A DNA stretch of 64,000 nt from JAAYHG01 sp012735455 (GCA_050951365.1 JBMNIX010000001.1:135427-199426), one strand, 5' to 3'. Shown: positions 25,565 to 34,169, counted from the first letter of the stretch. Translations and numbers: made by a program. Notes: generated by a model not told the origin, from the sequence alone.

Positions 25565-25957
25565 TTAGACCCTGCGCCGCTTAGGTGGCCTACAGCCGTT
25601 GTGCGGCACCGGCGTCACGTCTTTAATAAGATTAACCTCCAGGCCCGCTGCCTGTAGGGAGCGGATTGCCGCCTCGCGACCAGCTCCAGGACCCTTAACG
25701 TTTACCTCAATCTCCCGCATGCCATGCTCCATAGCTAGCTTAGCTGCCCTCTCTGCCGCCATCTGAGCTGCAAAGGGGGTGCTTTTGCGCGAACCCTTAA
25801 AGCCTTGCGTCCCCGAGCTGGCCCAAGAGATCACGTTGCCGGCCATATCGGTAATAGTGACCAGGGTATTGTTGAACGTGGAACGAATGTGGGCCACGCC
25901 CCGGTCAACGTTCTTACGCTCGCGCCGTTTTACGCGTGTCTGCGTCTTCTTGGCCAT
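25565..25957 (-). CDS. rpsK: 30S ribosomal protein S11
   Basis: A 130-aa S11 of normal length; conserved VAHIRSTFNNTLVTITD and the C-terminal KDVTPVPHNGCRPPKRRRV are present. ATG start behind AAGGAGGG, 24 nt after rpsM. Confidence 0.97.
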   Translation of the reverse strand: MAKKTQTRVKRRERKNVDRGVAHIRSTFNNTLVTITDMAGNVISWASSGTQGFKGSRKSTPFAAQMAAERAAKLAMEHGMREIEVNVKGPGAGREAAIRSLQAAGLEVNLIKDVTPVPHNGCRPPKRRRV

Positions 25958-25981
25958 TCTTTTCCCTCCTTATTAAGAGAG

Positions 25982-26353
25982 TTACTTCTTGCGCCGTACG
26001 CCAACGGTCTTTCGCGGTCCCTTTCTGCAGCGAGCGTTGGTTCGCGTCCGCTGCCCCCGCACGGGAAGGCCACGCCGGTGACGCAGGCCCCGGTAGGTAC
26101 CGATTTCGATCAACCGTTTAATATCGAGGGCCACGTCACGGCGCAAATCACCTTCTACCTTATGGTTCTTATCGATCTCCTCGCGCAGACGTGTGGCCTC
26201 TTCCTCGGTCAAGTCTCTAACCCTGGTATTAGGATCGATCTTGGTGTTGGCCAGAATCTTTTGCGCCGAGCTTAGCCCGATACCGTAAATGTACGTCAGG
26301 GCAACCTCCACTCGTTTATCACGAGGTAGGTCAACACCGGCTATACGTGCCAT
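25982..26353 (-). CDS. rpsM: 30S ribosomal protein S13
   Basis: A 123-aa S13. It starts MARIAGVDLPRDKRVEVALTYIYGIG and has the helix-two-turn-helix region followed by the basic tail RTRTNARCRKGPRKTVG that contacts P-site tRNA. ATG start behind GGAGGTG, 37 nt after rpmJ. Confidence 0.97.
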   Translation of the reverse strand: MARIAGVDLPRDKRVEVALTYIYGIGLSSAQKILANTKIDPNTRVRDLTEEEATRLREEIDKNHKVEGDLRRDVALDIKRLIEIGTYRGLRHRRGLPVRGQRTRTNARCRKGPRKTVGVRRKK

Positions 26354-26390
26354 CTCTTATATTACACCTCCATGAACAGCGCTAGACACT

Positions 26391-26504
26391 TTAGCCCTGG
26401 CGCTGCTTGTGCTTGGGGTTTTCACAAATCACCATCACGCGGCCCTTGCGTTTGATCACCTTACACTTTTCGCAAATGGGCTTCACCGACGGCCTTACTC
26501 TCAT
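26391..26504 (-). CDS. rpmJ: 50S ribosomal protein L36
   Basis: A 37-aa L36 found by reading the gap between infA and rpsM: it begins MRVRPSVKPICEKCKVIKRK and ends HKQRQG. C11, C14, C27 and H32 form the zinc ribbon, so this is the zinc-binding form. ATG start behind GGAGGG (about 26515-26520), and the infA-rpmJ-rpsM order is the usual one. Confidence 0.95.
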   Translation of the reverse strand: MRVRPSVKPICEKCKVIKRKGRVMVICENPKHKQRQG

Positions 26505-26601
26505 AGCGTTTCAACCCTCCTCTAGCGGGATAGGCTGCTCAGGCCTCGGTAGCTCCTGGAAGCATTACCCCTTGGCTTCTCGGGCTACCGTGTGCCTTAC
26601 C

Positions 26602-26829
26602 TTATTTGTATCGGTAGGTTATCCGCCCTCGGCCCAAGTCGTACAGGGAAAGCTGGATACGCACACGGTCTCCTGGAAGGATGCGAATAAAGTTCATGCG
26701 GATCTTACCAGAAACGTGGGCCAAAACACGGTGACCGTTATCCAACTCTACCCGAAACATGGCGTTTGGAAGCGGCTCTACTACCGTACCATCGACCTCA
26801 ATAGAGTCATCTCTTTCTTTCAGCATCAT
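26602..26829 (-). CDS. infA: Translation initiation factor IF-1
   Basis: A 75-aa single S1/OB-fold protein. Family motifs VDGTVVEPLPNAMFRVELDNG and KIRMNFIRILPGDRV are intact. Two adjacent ATG codons (26829 and 26826) can serve as the start; the first overlaps the stop of the upstream KOW gene (ATGA), so translation is coupled. Binds the 30S A site during initiation. Confidence 0.96.
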   Translation of the reverse strand: MMLKERDDSIEVDGTVVEPLPNAMFRVELDNGHRVLAHVSGKIRMNFIRILPGDRVRIQLSLYDLGRGRITYRYK

Positions 26830-27104
26830 CGCCCTCCTTCCAGGATCGCAGCTAGATTCTTCCTAACCATTACATCTGTCACCGGCTCACCCTTGGCGAG
26901 CGCCGCGGCAACATCCTCTCCAACCTTTTCAATGATCTCCAGGTGTGACAGGTTCTTGATCTTGGGCCTTGTTACAGGGCGGCGGGCCCCATCGGTTACG
27001 CGTACTCGTCTGGCGTCATGATATCCCAGCACCAAGTAACAAACACCCTCATCGCGTCCGGCGCGGGAACGCACCAGTTGCCCTGGTTTAACCGTCCCTA
27101 ACAT
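26826..27104 (-). CDS. KOW-domain RNA-binding protein (L14e/L6e-like)
   Basis: A 92-aa protein with a KOW-type N-terminus (VKPGQLVRSRAGRDEGVCYLVLG), like eukaryotic/archaeal L14e. Genes of this type lie between map and infA in many Clostridia. The C-terminal half is charged and helical. It overlaps infA by 4 nt and follows map by 12 nt. It probably binds rRNA or the ribosome, but no function is established. Confidence 0.85.
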   Translation of the reverse strand: MLGTVKPGQLVRSRAGRDEGVCYLVLGYHDARRVRVTDGARRPVTRPKIKNLSHLEIIEKVGEDVAAALAKGEPVTDVMVRKNLAAILEGGR

Positions 27105-27116
27105 GTCGGCACCTCC

Positions 27117-27863
27117 TCAGACACGGGTCAGAATCTCCGGACCATCCTCGGTGATGGCCACCGTGTGCTCGAAGTGCGCTGACAGACTTCCGTCGGCCGT
27201 AACCACTGTCCAACCGTTCTCCAGAACCCGGACCTCGTAGGTCCCTACGTTCACCATCGGCTCAATGGCTAAACACATCCCTGCCATGAGGCGCGGTCCC
27301 CGCCCCGGTGGACCATAGTTTGGAACCGATGGGTCTTCGTGCATCTTTGTGCCGATACCATGGCCCACGTAATTGCGGACCACATTAAAGCCCGCCTTTT
27401 CTACGTGCGTCTGTACAGCATGCCCAATATCCGAGAGCCTGTTTCCCGGCCGGGCCTGTTCTATACCTTTGTGTAGGGACTCTTCCGTTACCTTAAGGAG
27501 TTCCAACGCTTCAGGCGATACCTCACCAACCGGTACTGTGAAGGCCGAGTCACCCACATAACCGTCCACAATAACCCCGATATCAATACTAATAATATCT
27601 CCAGATCTTACCTGCCTCAGACCAGGAATACCGTGTACCACCTCATCATTGATGGAGGCACAGATACTCCCTGGAAATCCCTGATAACCCTTGAAAGCTG
27701 GTATACCGCCATGCTTGGTAATAAAGTCCTCTGCCAGGGCATCCAATTCCGCCGTAGTAACCCCTGGCCGGATTGCCCGTTTTAGCTCCGCGACAGCCAA
27801 GGCCGTAAGACGCCCTGCCGCCCGCATGCTATCAATTTCACGGGGCGATCTCAATACAATCAT
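27117..27863 (-). CDS. map: Methionine aminopeptidase, type I
   Basis: A 248-aa type Ia enzyme that removes N-terminal methionine from new proteins. Metal ligands are visible in DIISIDIGVIVDGYVGDSA, in VGHGIGTKMHEDP and near the C-terminus in TVAITEDGPE; substrate-site HGIP is also present. ATG start overlaps the adk stop by 4 nt. The order secY-adk-map-infA is standard. Confidence 0.96.
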   Translation of the reverse strand: MIVLRSPREIDSMRAAGRLTALAVAELKRAIRPGVTTAELDALAEDFITKHGGIPAFKGYQGFPGSICASINDEVVHGIPGLRQVRSGDIISIDIGVIVDGYVGDSAFTVPVGEVSPEALELLKVTEESLHKGIEQARPGNRLSDIGHAVQTHVEKAGFNVVRNYVGHGIGTKMHEDPSVPNYGPPGRGPRLMAGMCLAIEPMVNVGTYEVRVLENGWTVVTADGSLSAHFEHTVAITEDGPEILTRV

Positions 27864-28513
27864 ACCGAACCCTCTTTGAGAACCATCTTAACCCGGCTCA
27901 GCACCTCTTTCGGTGATCCTGTCCCCTCAACCCTTCTCAAAATACCCAACCGTTCATAAAAACCCAGGACCGGCTCCGTTTGGGCCTGATACACCTCAAG
28001 ACGTCGCTTTATTACTTCCGCTGAGTCGTCTGCACGCTGGATGAGCTCTGCATGGCAGACATCACAGCGTCCAGCCACCTTTGGTGGCCGCCCTGTCAGG
28101 TGATACGTAGCTCCACACTGAGAGCACACCCGGCGCTGAGTCAACCGCTCCATTAGATCTTCGGGATCCACAGCCAGATAAACCGCTGCCGTAAGGGGCC
28201 GTCTGAGCTCTTTAAGAAGGTTCTCCAGACCCTGAGCTTGCGCTTCAGTACGCGGGAATCCGTCCAGGATAAACCCTCGCTCTGCATCCGACTGCTCAAG
28301 CCGTTCTTTAACAATCCCGATAACTACCTCGTCGGGAACTAGTTCGCCTCTGGTTACGTACTCGCGCATTGCGTTACCGAGGGGTGTTCCCGTGGCCATG
28401 GCCTCGCGTAAGAGATCACCGGTAGCAATCCGCGGAACCCCGAGCTCAAGAGCCAAGAGTTCCCCCTGCGTCCCCTTACCTGCGCCTGGAGCGCCCAGCA
28501 GTACAAGCCGCAT
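27860..28513 (-). CDS. adk: Adenylate kinase with zinc-binding lid
   Basis: A 217-aa long-form adenylate kinase. P-loop GAPGAGKGTQ at residues 7-16, FILDGFPRTEAQA, and a LID domain with four cysteines (CSQCGATYHL ... CDVCHAEL), the zinc form of Gram-positive bacteria. Start is ATG 28513 with GGGAGG 7 nt upstream, not the in-frame upstream codon. It overlaps map by 4 nt and follows secY by 40 nt. Confidence 0.96.
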   Translation of the reverse strand: MRLVLLGAPGAGKGTQGELLALELGVPRIATGDLLREAMATGTPLGNAMREYVTRGELVPDEVVIGIVKERLEQSDAERGFILDGFPRTEAQAQGLENLLKELRRPLTAAVYLAVDPEDLMERLTQRRVCSQCGATYHLTGRPPKVAGRCDVCHAELIQRADDSAEVIKRRLEVYQAQTEPVLGFYERLGILRRVEGTGSPKEVLSRVKMVLKEGSV

Positions 28514-28553
28514 GGTCCTACCTCCCCCCACTGCCCGCGTCGTGGCGGTCTTA

Positions 28554-29813
28554 CTATTTTTTCAGGAAACCTTCATAGTGTCGCATGAGCATGTGCGCCT
28601 CGATCTGCTTCATAGTCTCAAGCGCCACACCCACCACAATGACCACGCCAGTACCACCAAATTGGAGGCCCTGGATACCGGTGATTGCACCCACGAAAAC
28701 GGGAAGTACTGCAATCAACGCGATGAAGAGCGCCCCGACCACTGTAATGCGATACAGCACCCGACTTATATACTCCGACGTCGGCCGCCCAGGCCTGATA
28801 CCGGGTATAAAGCCACCGTACTTCTTCATGTTGGTGGCAACATCTACTGGATTAAAGGTTACCGCTGTATAGAAGAAAGTGAAGAACAGGGTCAAGGCAA
28901 AATAGAGGAACGTATTCAGTGTGCTCCCAAACTCTAAAGCTGACGCTACTGCCTGAGCCCAAGGATGGCGTATGAACTGTGCCACAGTAGTCGGAAACAA
29001 GAGTACCGACGAAGCAAAGATAATAGGGATAACTCCCGCCTGGTTCACCTTAAGAGGGATGTGGGTGCTCTGCCCACCGTACACCCGGCGGCCAACCACA
29101 CGCTTCGCATACTGCACACTGATGCGGCGCTCCCCTTCTTGCACATAGATAATGGCGACGACCACAATCAGCATCACTACAAGAAGGAGGAGGATGTTTA
29201 GAAAGTTGATAGCCCGCACCTGTAGGTAGGCTAGCAGTTGGCCTAAACCAACGGGCAGGCCCGAGACAATACCGGCAAAGATGATAAGGGAAATGCCGTT
29301 GCCAATTCCTTTTTCAGTAATCTCCTCGCCCAACCACATAAGAAAGGCTGTTCCGGCTGTAAGCGCCAGCACTATGACAGCATAGCTTGCCATACCAGGG
29401 TTAAGAATAGCGCCCCGCATCCATGCCACCATGCCCATCGCCTGAATTAAGGCCAGAACAACAGTGCCGTAACGGGTGTACTGCGCCAGTTTTTTGCGCC
29501 CCTCTTCACCCTCTCTAGCCATCTCCTCCCAGCTTGGGATAACAATGGTGAGAAGCTGAACGATAATAGAGGAGGTAATGTAAGGGGTGATACTGAGGGC
29601 AAAGATTGAAACCCTCTTGAGAGCACCGCCAGAAAAGAGATCAAGAAAGCCCAAGAGGTTTCCTTGACTAAAGATATCCGCCAGCACCGAGGGATCAATA
29701 CCCGGTACCGGAATGTGACTACCGAGTCTAAAGACTAGAAAGGTAAGCAGGGTAAAATTTATCCTCCGCCGCAGATCCGGTATTTTCCAGGCGTTGCGCA
29801 AAGCGTCTAGCAC
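28554..29813 (-). CDS. secY: Preprotein translocase subunit SecY
   Basis: A 419-aa channel protein with ten membrane helices; conserved FRLGSHIPVPGID near the start, plug and TM2 region LFSGGALKRVSIFALSITPY, and cytosolic loop GIRPGRPTSEYI. It begins with GTG directly after the rplO stop codon (TAGGTG), so translation is coupled to rplO. It forms the membrane channel with SecE and SecG encoded elsewhere. Confidence 0.97.
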   Translation of the reverse strand: MLDALRNAWKIPDLRRRINFTLLTFLVFRLGSHIPVPGIDPSVLADIFSQGNLLGFLDLFSGGALKRVSIFALSITPYITSSIIVQLLTIVIPSWEEMAREGEEGRKKLAQYTRYGTVVLALIQAMGMVAWMRGAILNPGMASYAVIVLALTAGTAFLMWLGEEITEKGIGNGISLIIFAGIVSGLPVGLGQLLAYLQVRAINFLNILLLLVVMLIVVVAIIYVQEGERRISVQYAKRVVGRRVYGGQSTHIPLKVNQAGVIPIIFASSVLLFPTTVAQFIRHPWAQAVASALEFGSTLNTFLYFALTLFFTFFYTAVTFNPVDVATNMKKYGGFIPGIRPGRPTSEYISRVLYRITVVGALFIALIAVLPVFVGAITGIQGLQFGGTGVVIVVGVALETMKQIEAHMLMRHYEGFLKK

Positions 29814-30257
29814 CTAGATCACCTCGGCCTTTCCTCCGGCCGCAGCTATTTTCTCTTGGGCGGCCTTACTGAAGGCATGAACCCGCACTGTCAGCGGTTT
29901 GGTAAGTTCACCTGTAGCTAAAATCTTGACCTTATCATCGGGATGCTTCACTAGACCTGCCGCACGCAGGGTCTCAGGGGTAACCTCTGCCCCTGCCTCA
30001 AATCGGTCCTCTAGGGCGGCAATATTTACCACCGCGTACTCAACCCGGAATGGGTTGTAAAACCCTCGCTTGGGTAGACGCAACTGCAGCGGCTTCTGCC
30101 CACCCTCGAAGCCAGGCCGCACGTTACCGCCAGAGCGTGACTTCTGCCCCTTATGGCCTCGTCCGGAGGTTTTGCCCCTCCCGGAGCCAATACCACGGCC
30201 AACACGTCGTCTCTCGCGCCGGGAACCGGGAGCCGGTGACAGTGTCGAAAGATCCAT
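29814..30257 (-). CDS. rplO: 50S ribosomal protein L15
   Basis: A 147-aa L15 starting at ATG 30257 (MDLSTLSPAPGSRRERRRVG) behind GAGGAGG. The glycine/arginine-rich N-terminal arm (GRGIGSGRGKTSGRGHKGQKSR) that threads into 23S rRNA is typical. It overlaps nothing but abuts secY exactly and lies 16 nt after rpmD. Confidence 0.96.
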   Translation of the reverse strand: MDLSTLSPAPGSRRERRRVGRGIGSGRGKTSGRGHKGQKSRSGGNVRPGFEGGQKPLQLRLPKRGFYNPFRVEYAVVNIAALEDRFEAGAEVTPETLRAAGLVKHPDDKVKILATGELTKPLTVRVHAFSKAAQEKIAAAGGKAEVI

Positions 30258-30273
30258 GGCTACACCTCCTCGC

Positions 30274-30456
30274 CTATTCTTCTTCTTCAACCAGCAGCAG
30301 GTGCTGGACCTTACGAATCATTCCCTGGACAGCTGGGCTTGCCTCTTTAACGACCGACTGGTGCAAGCGGTGGAGTCCCAGAGCCCTTACCGTCGCCCGC
30401 TGGTCGGCAGGGCGGCCGATCGGGCTTTTCACCAGGGTGATCTTAACCTTGGCCAA
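30274..30456 (-). CDS. rpmD: 50S ribosomal protein L30
   Basis: A 60-aa L30 (KVKITLVKSPIGRPADQRATV). The start is TTG at 30456 with AGGAGG about 9 nt upstream; the 15 codons further upstream lie inside the Shine-Dalgarno region and the rpsE tail and do not resemble L30. The extra acidic end EEEE is unremarkable. 13 nt after rpsE. Confidence 0.93.
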   Translation of the reverse strand: MAKVKITLVKSPIGRPADQRATVRALGLHRLHQSVVKEASPAVQGMIRKVQHLLLVEEEE

Positions 30457-30469
30457 TGCTCCTACCTCC

Positions 30470-31003
30470 TCAGCCAATGAGTTCTTGCACCGGAATACCA
30501 CGCAGTCTTGCGACCTGTTCTGGTGTCTTCAAGGCCTTGAGAGCCTCGATGGTGGCCCGAGCCACATTGTTGGGGTTAGCTGAGCCCAGCGACTTGGTCA
30601 GGACGTCCTTGACACCAGCCAATTCCAAGATTGCACGCACCGCCCCACCAGCGATGACTCCGGTACCAGGCACAGCTGGCTTCAGGAGCACGCGGCCGGC
30701 GCCAAAGCGGCCGATAATCTCGTGGGGGATGGTGTTGTCCATGATCGGAACCATTATCAGGCTCTTCTTGGCATCCTCAACACCCTTGCGAATGGCCTCA
30801 GGCACCTCGGCAGCCTTACCTAAACCGATACCAACCTTGCCCTTGCCATTGCCCACTACAACCAGCGCACTAAAGCTGAAGCGACGTCCGCCCTTGACCA
30901 CTTTGGCCACACGGTTGATCGCTACTACTTTCTCCTGAAACTCACTCGGTGCCGCCTCTTCACGGCGTTCCCGCCGACGTCTTGGTTGCTCGTGTTTCTG
31001 CAA
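30470..31003 (-). CDS. rpsE: 30S ribosomal protein S5
   Basis: A 177-aa S5. I start it at TTG 31003 (QKHEQPRRRRERREE), 9 nt after AAGGAGG; the frame is open upstream into the rplR intergenic region but that part is not S5-like. The double-stranded RNA-binding domain (EKVVAINRVAKVVKGGRRFSF) and C-terminal fold are complete. Order rplR-rpsE-rpmD-rplO as usual. Confidence 0.94.
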   Translation of the reverse strand: MQKHEQPRRRRERREEAAPSEFQEKVVAINRVAKVVKGGRRFSFSALVVVGNGKGKVGIGLGKAAEVPEAIRKGVEDAKKSLIMVPIMDNTIPHEIIGRFGAGRVLLKPAVPGTGVIAGGAVRAILELAGVKDVLTKSLGSANPNNVARATIEALKALKTPEQVARLRGIPVQELIG

Positions 31004-31028
31004 GCTTTTCTCCCTCCTTTGCCACTGC

Positions 31029-31397
31029 CTAGAACTCGAGTCCCGCTTCCCGGGCTGCCTCAGCCAAGGCCGCGATACGTCCGTGGTACAGGTAGCCGCC
31101 ACGGTCGAAGACCACCTGGGCGATACCCTTCTCTCGGGCCCGTTTCGCCACTAGTTCTCCTACCAGCTTGGCTCCCTCCACGTTACCGCCCTTGACCCCA
31201 CTTGCCCTAAGTTCCGGGTCGAGGGTAGAGGCAGAGACGAGGGTGGTGCCTGTTTGGTCGTTGATCACTTGAGCGTAGATATGATTTAGGCTTCGGTACA
31301 CTGCGAGCCGCGGCCGGGACGGGGTACCCGCCACTTTCTTGCGTACCCGCAGGTGCCGCACCTGGCGCTTTCTATTACGATCCTGCCTCGTAATCAC
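31029..31397 (-). CDS. rplR: 50S ribosomal protein L18
   Basis: A 122-aa L18 that binds 5S rRNA; RPRLAVYRSLNHIYAQVINDQTG and VFDRGGYLYHGRIAALAEAAREAG are conserved. GTG start at 31397 behind AAAGGAG. It lies 23 nt after the frameshifted rplF. Confidence 0.96.
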   Translation of the reverse strand: MITRQDRNRKRQVRHLRVRKKVAGTPSRPRLAVYRSLNHIYAQVINDQTGTTLVSASTLDPELRASGVKGGNVEGAKLVGELVAKRAREKGIAQVVFDRGGYLYHGRIAALAEAAREAGLEF

Positions 31398-31420
31398 CTG
31401 CGCACTCTCCTTTCCGGGCC

Positions 31421-31967
31421 CTACTTAGCGGACTTGCCCGCCTTGCCTACCTTGCGGCGCACCCGCTCGCCCTCATAGTGAATACCCTTGCCCTTATAAG
31501 GCTCCGGTGGGCGCCGTCTCCTTACGTCTGCGGCCACTTCACCAACAAGCTCTTTGTTTGTCCCAAGCACAACAACCTTATTAGGTGCCGGTACCTCAAA
31601 CTCAAACGCCCTCGGGGGGGTCAATCTCCACCGGGTGAGAGTAACCAAGCTGCATCAACAATTTGCGGCCCTGTTTTTGTGCCCTATAACCTACACCACT
31701 GATCTCCAGTGTCTTGGCAAAGCCCTTGGTTACACCCTCAACCATATTCGCTACCAAGGTACGGGTGAGGCCATGCAAAGCCCGGTGCTCCGCCTGATCG
31801 GAGGGCCTTGTCACCAGTAGCACATCGCCCTCGCGAGTAACACTGATGTCCTGGTGGATCTCCCGAACAAGTTCCCCCTTGGGACCCTTGACCCGTACCG
31901 TTGAACCCTCTATGGTTACCTCCACCCCCGCCGGCACCGGGATGGGTTTCTTACCTATCCTGGACAT
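31421..31967 (-). CDS. rplF: 50S ribosomal protein L6, interrupted by a one-base frameshift
   Basis: L6 is split over two frames. Residues 1-121 (MSRIGKKPIPVPAGVEVTIE ... YSHPVEIDPPEGV) run from ATG 31967 to a TGA at 31604-31602. The rest (EFEVPAPNKVVVLGTNKELV ... PEPYKGKGIHYEGERVRRK) continues in the +1 frame to 31421. Both halves are strongly L6-like, with no residues missing at the junction; removing one base around 31602-31620 restores a protein of about 181 aa. The junction contains C7 (31620-31614) and GTTTGAG. As L6 is essential, this is either a sequence error, a recent mutation or a recoding site. Neighbours rpsH and rplR are intact. Confidence 0.93.
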
Positions 31968-31982
31968 TCCAACTCCTCCTCA

Positions 31983-32381
31983 CTACCACACGTAGCAGAG
32001 GACTTCGCCGCCCACACCTTCTTGCCGGGCCTGTTTGTCACTCATGATACCCTTAGGTGTGGACATAATGGCGATACCCAGTCCCCTAAGCACCTTCGGG
32101 ACCTCGTGCCGGCCCACATACACCCTGAGGCCCGGCTTGCTGATCCTCTTCAGGTCGGTGAGGACACGCTCCTTATTGGGACCATACTTCAAATAGACCC
32201 GGAGCATACCCTGTTTGTTATCTTCCACATACTCGTAGTCGCGCACAAAGCCTTCGGCCTTCAGGATTTCCGCTATCGCCCTCTTAACCCGCGAGGCCGG
32301 AATCTCCACCACCTCGTGGCGAGCCACGTTAGCGTTTCTGATCCTGGTCAGCATATCGGCAATAGGATCAGTCATGCTCAC
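31983..32381 (-). CDS. rpsH: 30S ribosomal protein S8
   Basis: A 132-aa S8; DPIADMLTRIRNANVARHEVVEIPAS at the N-terminus and GIAIMSTPKGIMSDKQARQ near the C-terminus are conserved. GTG 32381 lies 8 nt after GGAGG; an ATG two codons later is the alternative. Follows rpsZ by 22 nt. Confidence 0.96.
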   Translation of the reverse strand: MSMTDPIADMLTRIRNANVARHEVVEIPASRVKRAIAEILKAEGFVRDYEYVEDNKQGMLRVYLKYGPNKERVLTDLKRISKPGLRVYVGRHEVPKVLRGLGIAIMSTPKGIMSDKQARQEGVGGEVLCYVW

Positions 32382-32403
32382 TTTGTATGCCTCCCTTCTG
32401 GCC

Positions 32404-32589
32404 CTACCAGCTGGCCTTCCTTACTCCCGGGATCTCCCCACGGTAGGCCCGCTCCCGGAAACAAATCCGGCAGATCCCGAACTTACGGAGGTAGGCATGG
32501 GGACGGCCACAGATCTTACAACGGTTATACGCCCGCACTTTGAACTTAGGTGGGCGCTTCCAAGTCTCAACTAGGCCCTTTCTGGCCAC
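32404..32589 (-). CDS. rpsZ: 30S ribosomal protein S14 type Z (zinc form)
   Basis: A 61-aa short S14. C24, C27, C40 and C43 form the zinc ribbon (RCKICGRP ... GICRICFRE), marking the C-plus form used under zinc sufficiency. ATG start behind GGAGGGA. Between rplE and rpsH as usual. Confidence 0.97.
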   Translation of the reverse strand: MARKGLVETWKRPPKFKVRAYNRCKICGRPHAYLRKFGICRICFRERAYRGEIPGVRKASW

Positions 32590-32608
32590 TCCCGTTCCCT
32601 CCTTTGCT

Positions 32609-33148
32609 TTAGCTTTCCCGGAACGGCATACCGAGGAGTCGTAGGAACTCGCGTGCCTCCTCGTCTGTCCGCGCTGTTGTCACAATGGTGATATCCATTC
32701 CCCTTACCTTCTCGACCTTGTCGTAGTCGATCTCAGGGAAAATGAGTTGCTCCTTGATGCCCAACGTGTAGTTACCCCGCCCGTCGAACCCCTTAGGGGA
32801 GACGCCGCGGAAGTCACGCACCCGGGGCAGCGCCACGTTCATGAGCTTCTGCAGGAAGTCGTACATACGCGTGCCACGTAGGGTCACCTTTGTACCGATA
32901 GCGGCACCGGCACGCACCTTAAAATTCGCGATAGACTTTTTCGCTCGAGTCACAATGGGTTTTTGCCCAGCAATCTGGGTAAGATCCGCCACAGCAGCAT
33001 CCAGGAGCTTTGGGTTTTGCAGGGCATCGCCCACGCCCATGTTGACAACGACCTTTTCGAGCTTGGGAACCTGCATGACGTTTGTATAGCCAAAACGCTG
33101 CATCAGCGCTGGCACAACTTCCTGCTGATATTTATCCCTCAGGTCCAC
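32609..33148 (-). CDS. rplE: 50S ribosomal protein L5
   Basis: A 179-aa L5, the standard length, starting at GTG 33148 (MDLRDKYQQEVVPALMQRF) 8 nt after GGAGG. The longer frame reaching 33295 overlaps rplX and is not L5-like. Conserved KVVVNMGVGDA and the 5S rRNA-contacting LRGTRMYDFLQKLM are present. Confidence 0.96.
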   Translation of the reverse strand: MDLRDKYQQEVVPALMQRFGYTNVMQVPKLEKVVVNMGVGDALQNPKLLDAAVADLTQIAGQKPIVTRAKKSIANFKVRAGAAIGTKVTLRGTRMYDFLQKLMNVALPRVRDFRGVSPKGFDGRGNYTLGIKEQLIFPEIDYDKVEKVRGMDITIVTTARTDEEAREFLRLLGMPFRES

Positions 33149-33170
33149 AGGCACTACCTCCTTTCCCCGC

Positions 33171-33497
33171 TTACTTATCGACAACCTCGCCGCACTTCTT
33201 GCACACCCGCACGCGGCGGCCATCAGCGAGGACTTTCTTCCCAACCCGGGCAGGCTTGCCACAGCGACTGCACACCAGCTGTACATTGCTGGCATGAAGC
33301 GGTGCCTCCTGGCTGATGATCCCGCCCTGCTGAATTTTCCTTGTAGGTCTGGTATGGCGCTTGATCATGTTCACGCCTTCGACCAGCACTCTACCCTTGG
33401 CGGGGAAGACGCGGAGGATCTTGCCCTTCTTGCCGCAATCCTTGCCGGCGATGACTATCACCGTATCGCCTTTCTTCACGTGTACTTTGGGCTGCAA
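33171..33497 (-). CDS. rplX: 50S ribosomal protein L24 (zinc form)
   Basis: A 108-aa L24 with N-terminal KOW motif (VKKGDTVIVIAGKDCGKKGKIL). C76, C79, C99 and C102 form a zinc-ribbon pair at the C-terminus. Start is TTG 33497 behind AAGGAGG. It lies 19 nt after rplN. Confidence 0.95.
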   Translation of the reverse strand: MQPKVHVKKGDTVIVIAGKDCGKKGKILRVFPAKGRVLVEGVNMIKRHTRPTRKIQQGGIISQEAPLHASNVQLVCSRCGKPARVGKKVLADGRRVRVCKKCGEVVDK

Positions 33498-33516
33498 CCT
33501 AAACGCCTCCTTCCCC

Positions 33517-33885
33517 CTACAGCACTTCCGGTGCCAGAGAGATGATCTTCATGAATTCCTTCTCACGCAACTCTCGCGCCACCGGGCCAAAAATACGCGT
33601 TCCACGGGGTTCCTTATCATCTTTTATGATAACCGCGGCGTTCTCGTCGAAGCGGATGTAGGAGCCGTCCGCACGCCGCACACCTTTCTTGGTTCTAACA
33701 ACCACGGCTTTAACCACGTCGCCCTTTTTAACAACACCGCCGGGCGTTGCCTGCTTAACACTGGCAACAATGATATCCCCCACATTGGCATAACGCCGCC
33801 TTGAACCGCCAGGCACCTGTATGCACATGAGCTCTTTTGCTCCGGTATTATCTGCCACAACCAGCCTCGACTGTGGCTGAATCAT
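33517..33885 (-). CDS. rplN: 50S ribosomal protein L14
   Basis: A 122-aa L14, full length: MIQPQSRLVVADNTGAKELM at the start and GTRIFGPVARELREKEFMKI near the end. ATG start behind AAGGGGG. Order rpsQ-rplN-rplX as usual. Confidence 0.97.
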   Translation of the reverse strand: MIQPQSRLVVADNTGAKELMCIQVPGGSRRRYANVGDIIVASVKQATPGGVVKKGDVVKAVVVRTKKGVRRADGSYIRFDENAAVIIKDDKEPRGTRIFGPVARELREKEFMKIISLAPEVL

Positions 33886-33914
33886 CTTCTTAACCCCCTT
33901 TCAGCAAGGGCGTA

Positions 33915-34169
33915 CTAGCGAGCCTTCTCAATGATCTCGACCACTCGCCACCTCTTATCCTTAGATAGCGGCCGTGTAGAGCTGACCCGTACGCGGTCCC
34001 CAACGCTGCACGAATTATCGGCGTCATGCGCTTTTAGACGCGATGTGCGCCGGATAGTACGCTTGTAGAGAGGATGCTGGACGGTATTTAGGACTTCCAC
34101 TACAACCGTCTTATCCATTTTATCACTAACCACAGTACCAATGCGGGTCTTTCTGGTTCCTCTTACCAA
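33915..34169 (-). CDS. rpsQ: 30S ribosomal protein S17
   Basis: An 84-aa S17 with KTRIGTVVSDKMDKTVVVEV and the conserved late SSTRPLSKDKRWRVVEI. Start is TTG 34169, preceded by GGAGG and CAGGAG. It follows rpmC by 41 nt. Confidence 0.95.
   Translation of the reverse strand: MVRGTRKTRIGTVVSDKMDKTVVVEVLNTVQHPLYKRTIRRTSRLKAHDADNSCSVGDRVRVSSTRPLSKDKRWRVVEIIEKAR

Noticed and set aside
31602..31604. In-frame TGA in rplF read as selenocysteine
   Set aside because: Although the window has a selenium cluster, the codons after this TGA in the same frame reach a second TGA immediately, while the conserved L6 sequence continues in the +1 frame.
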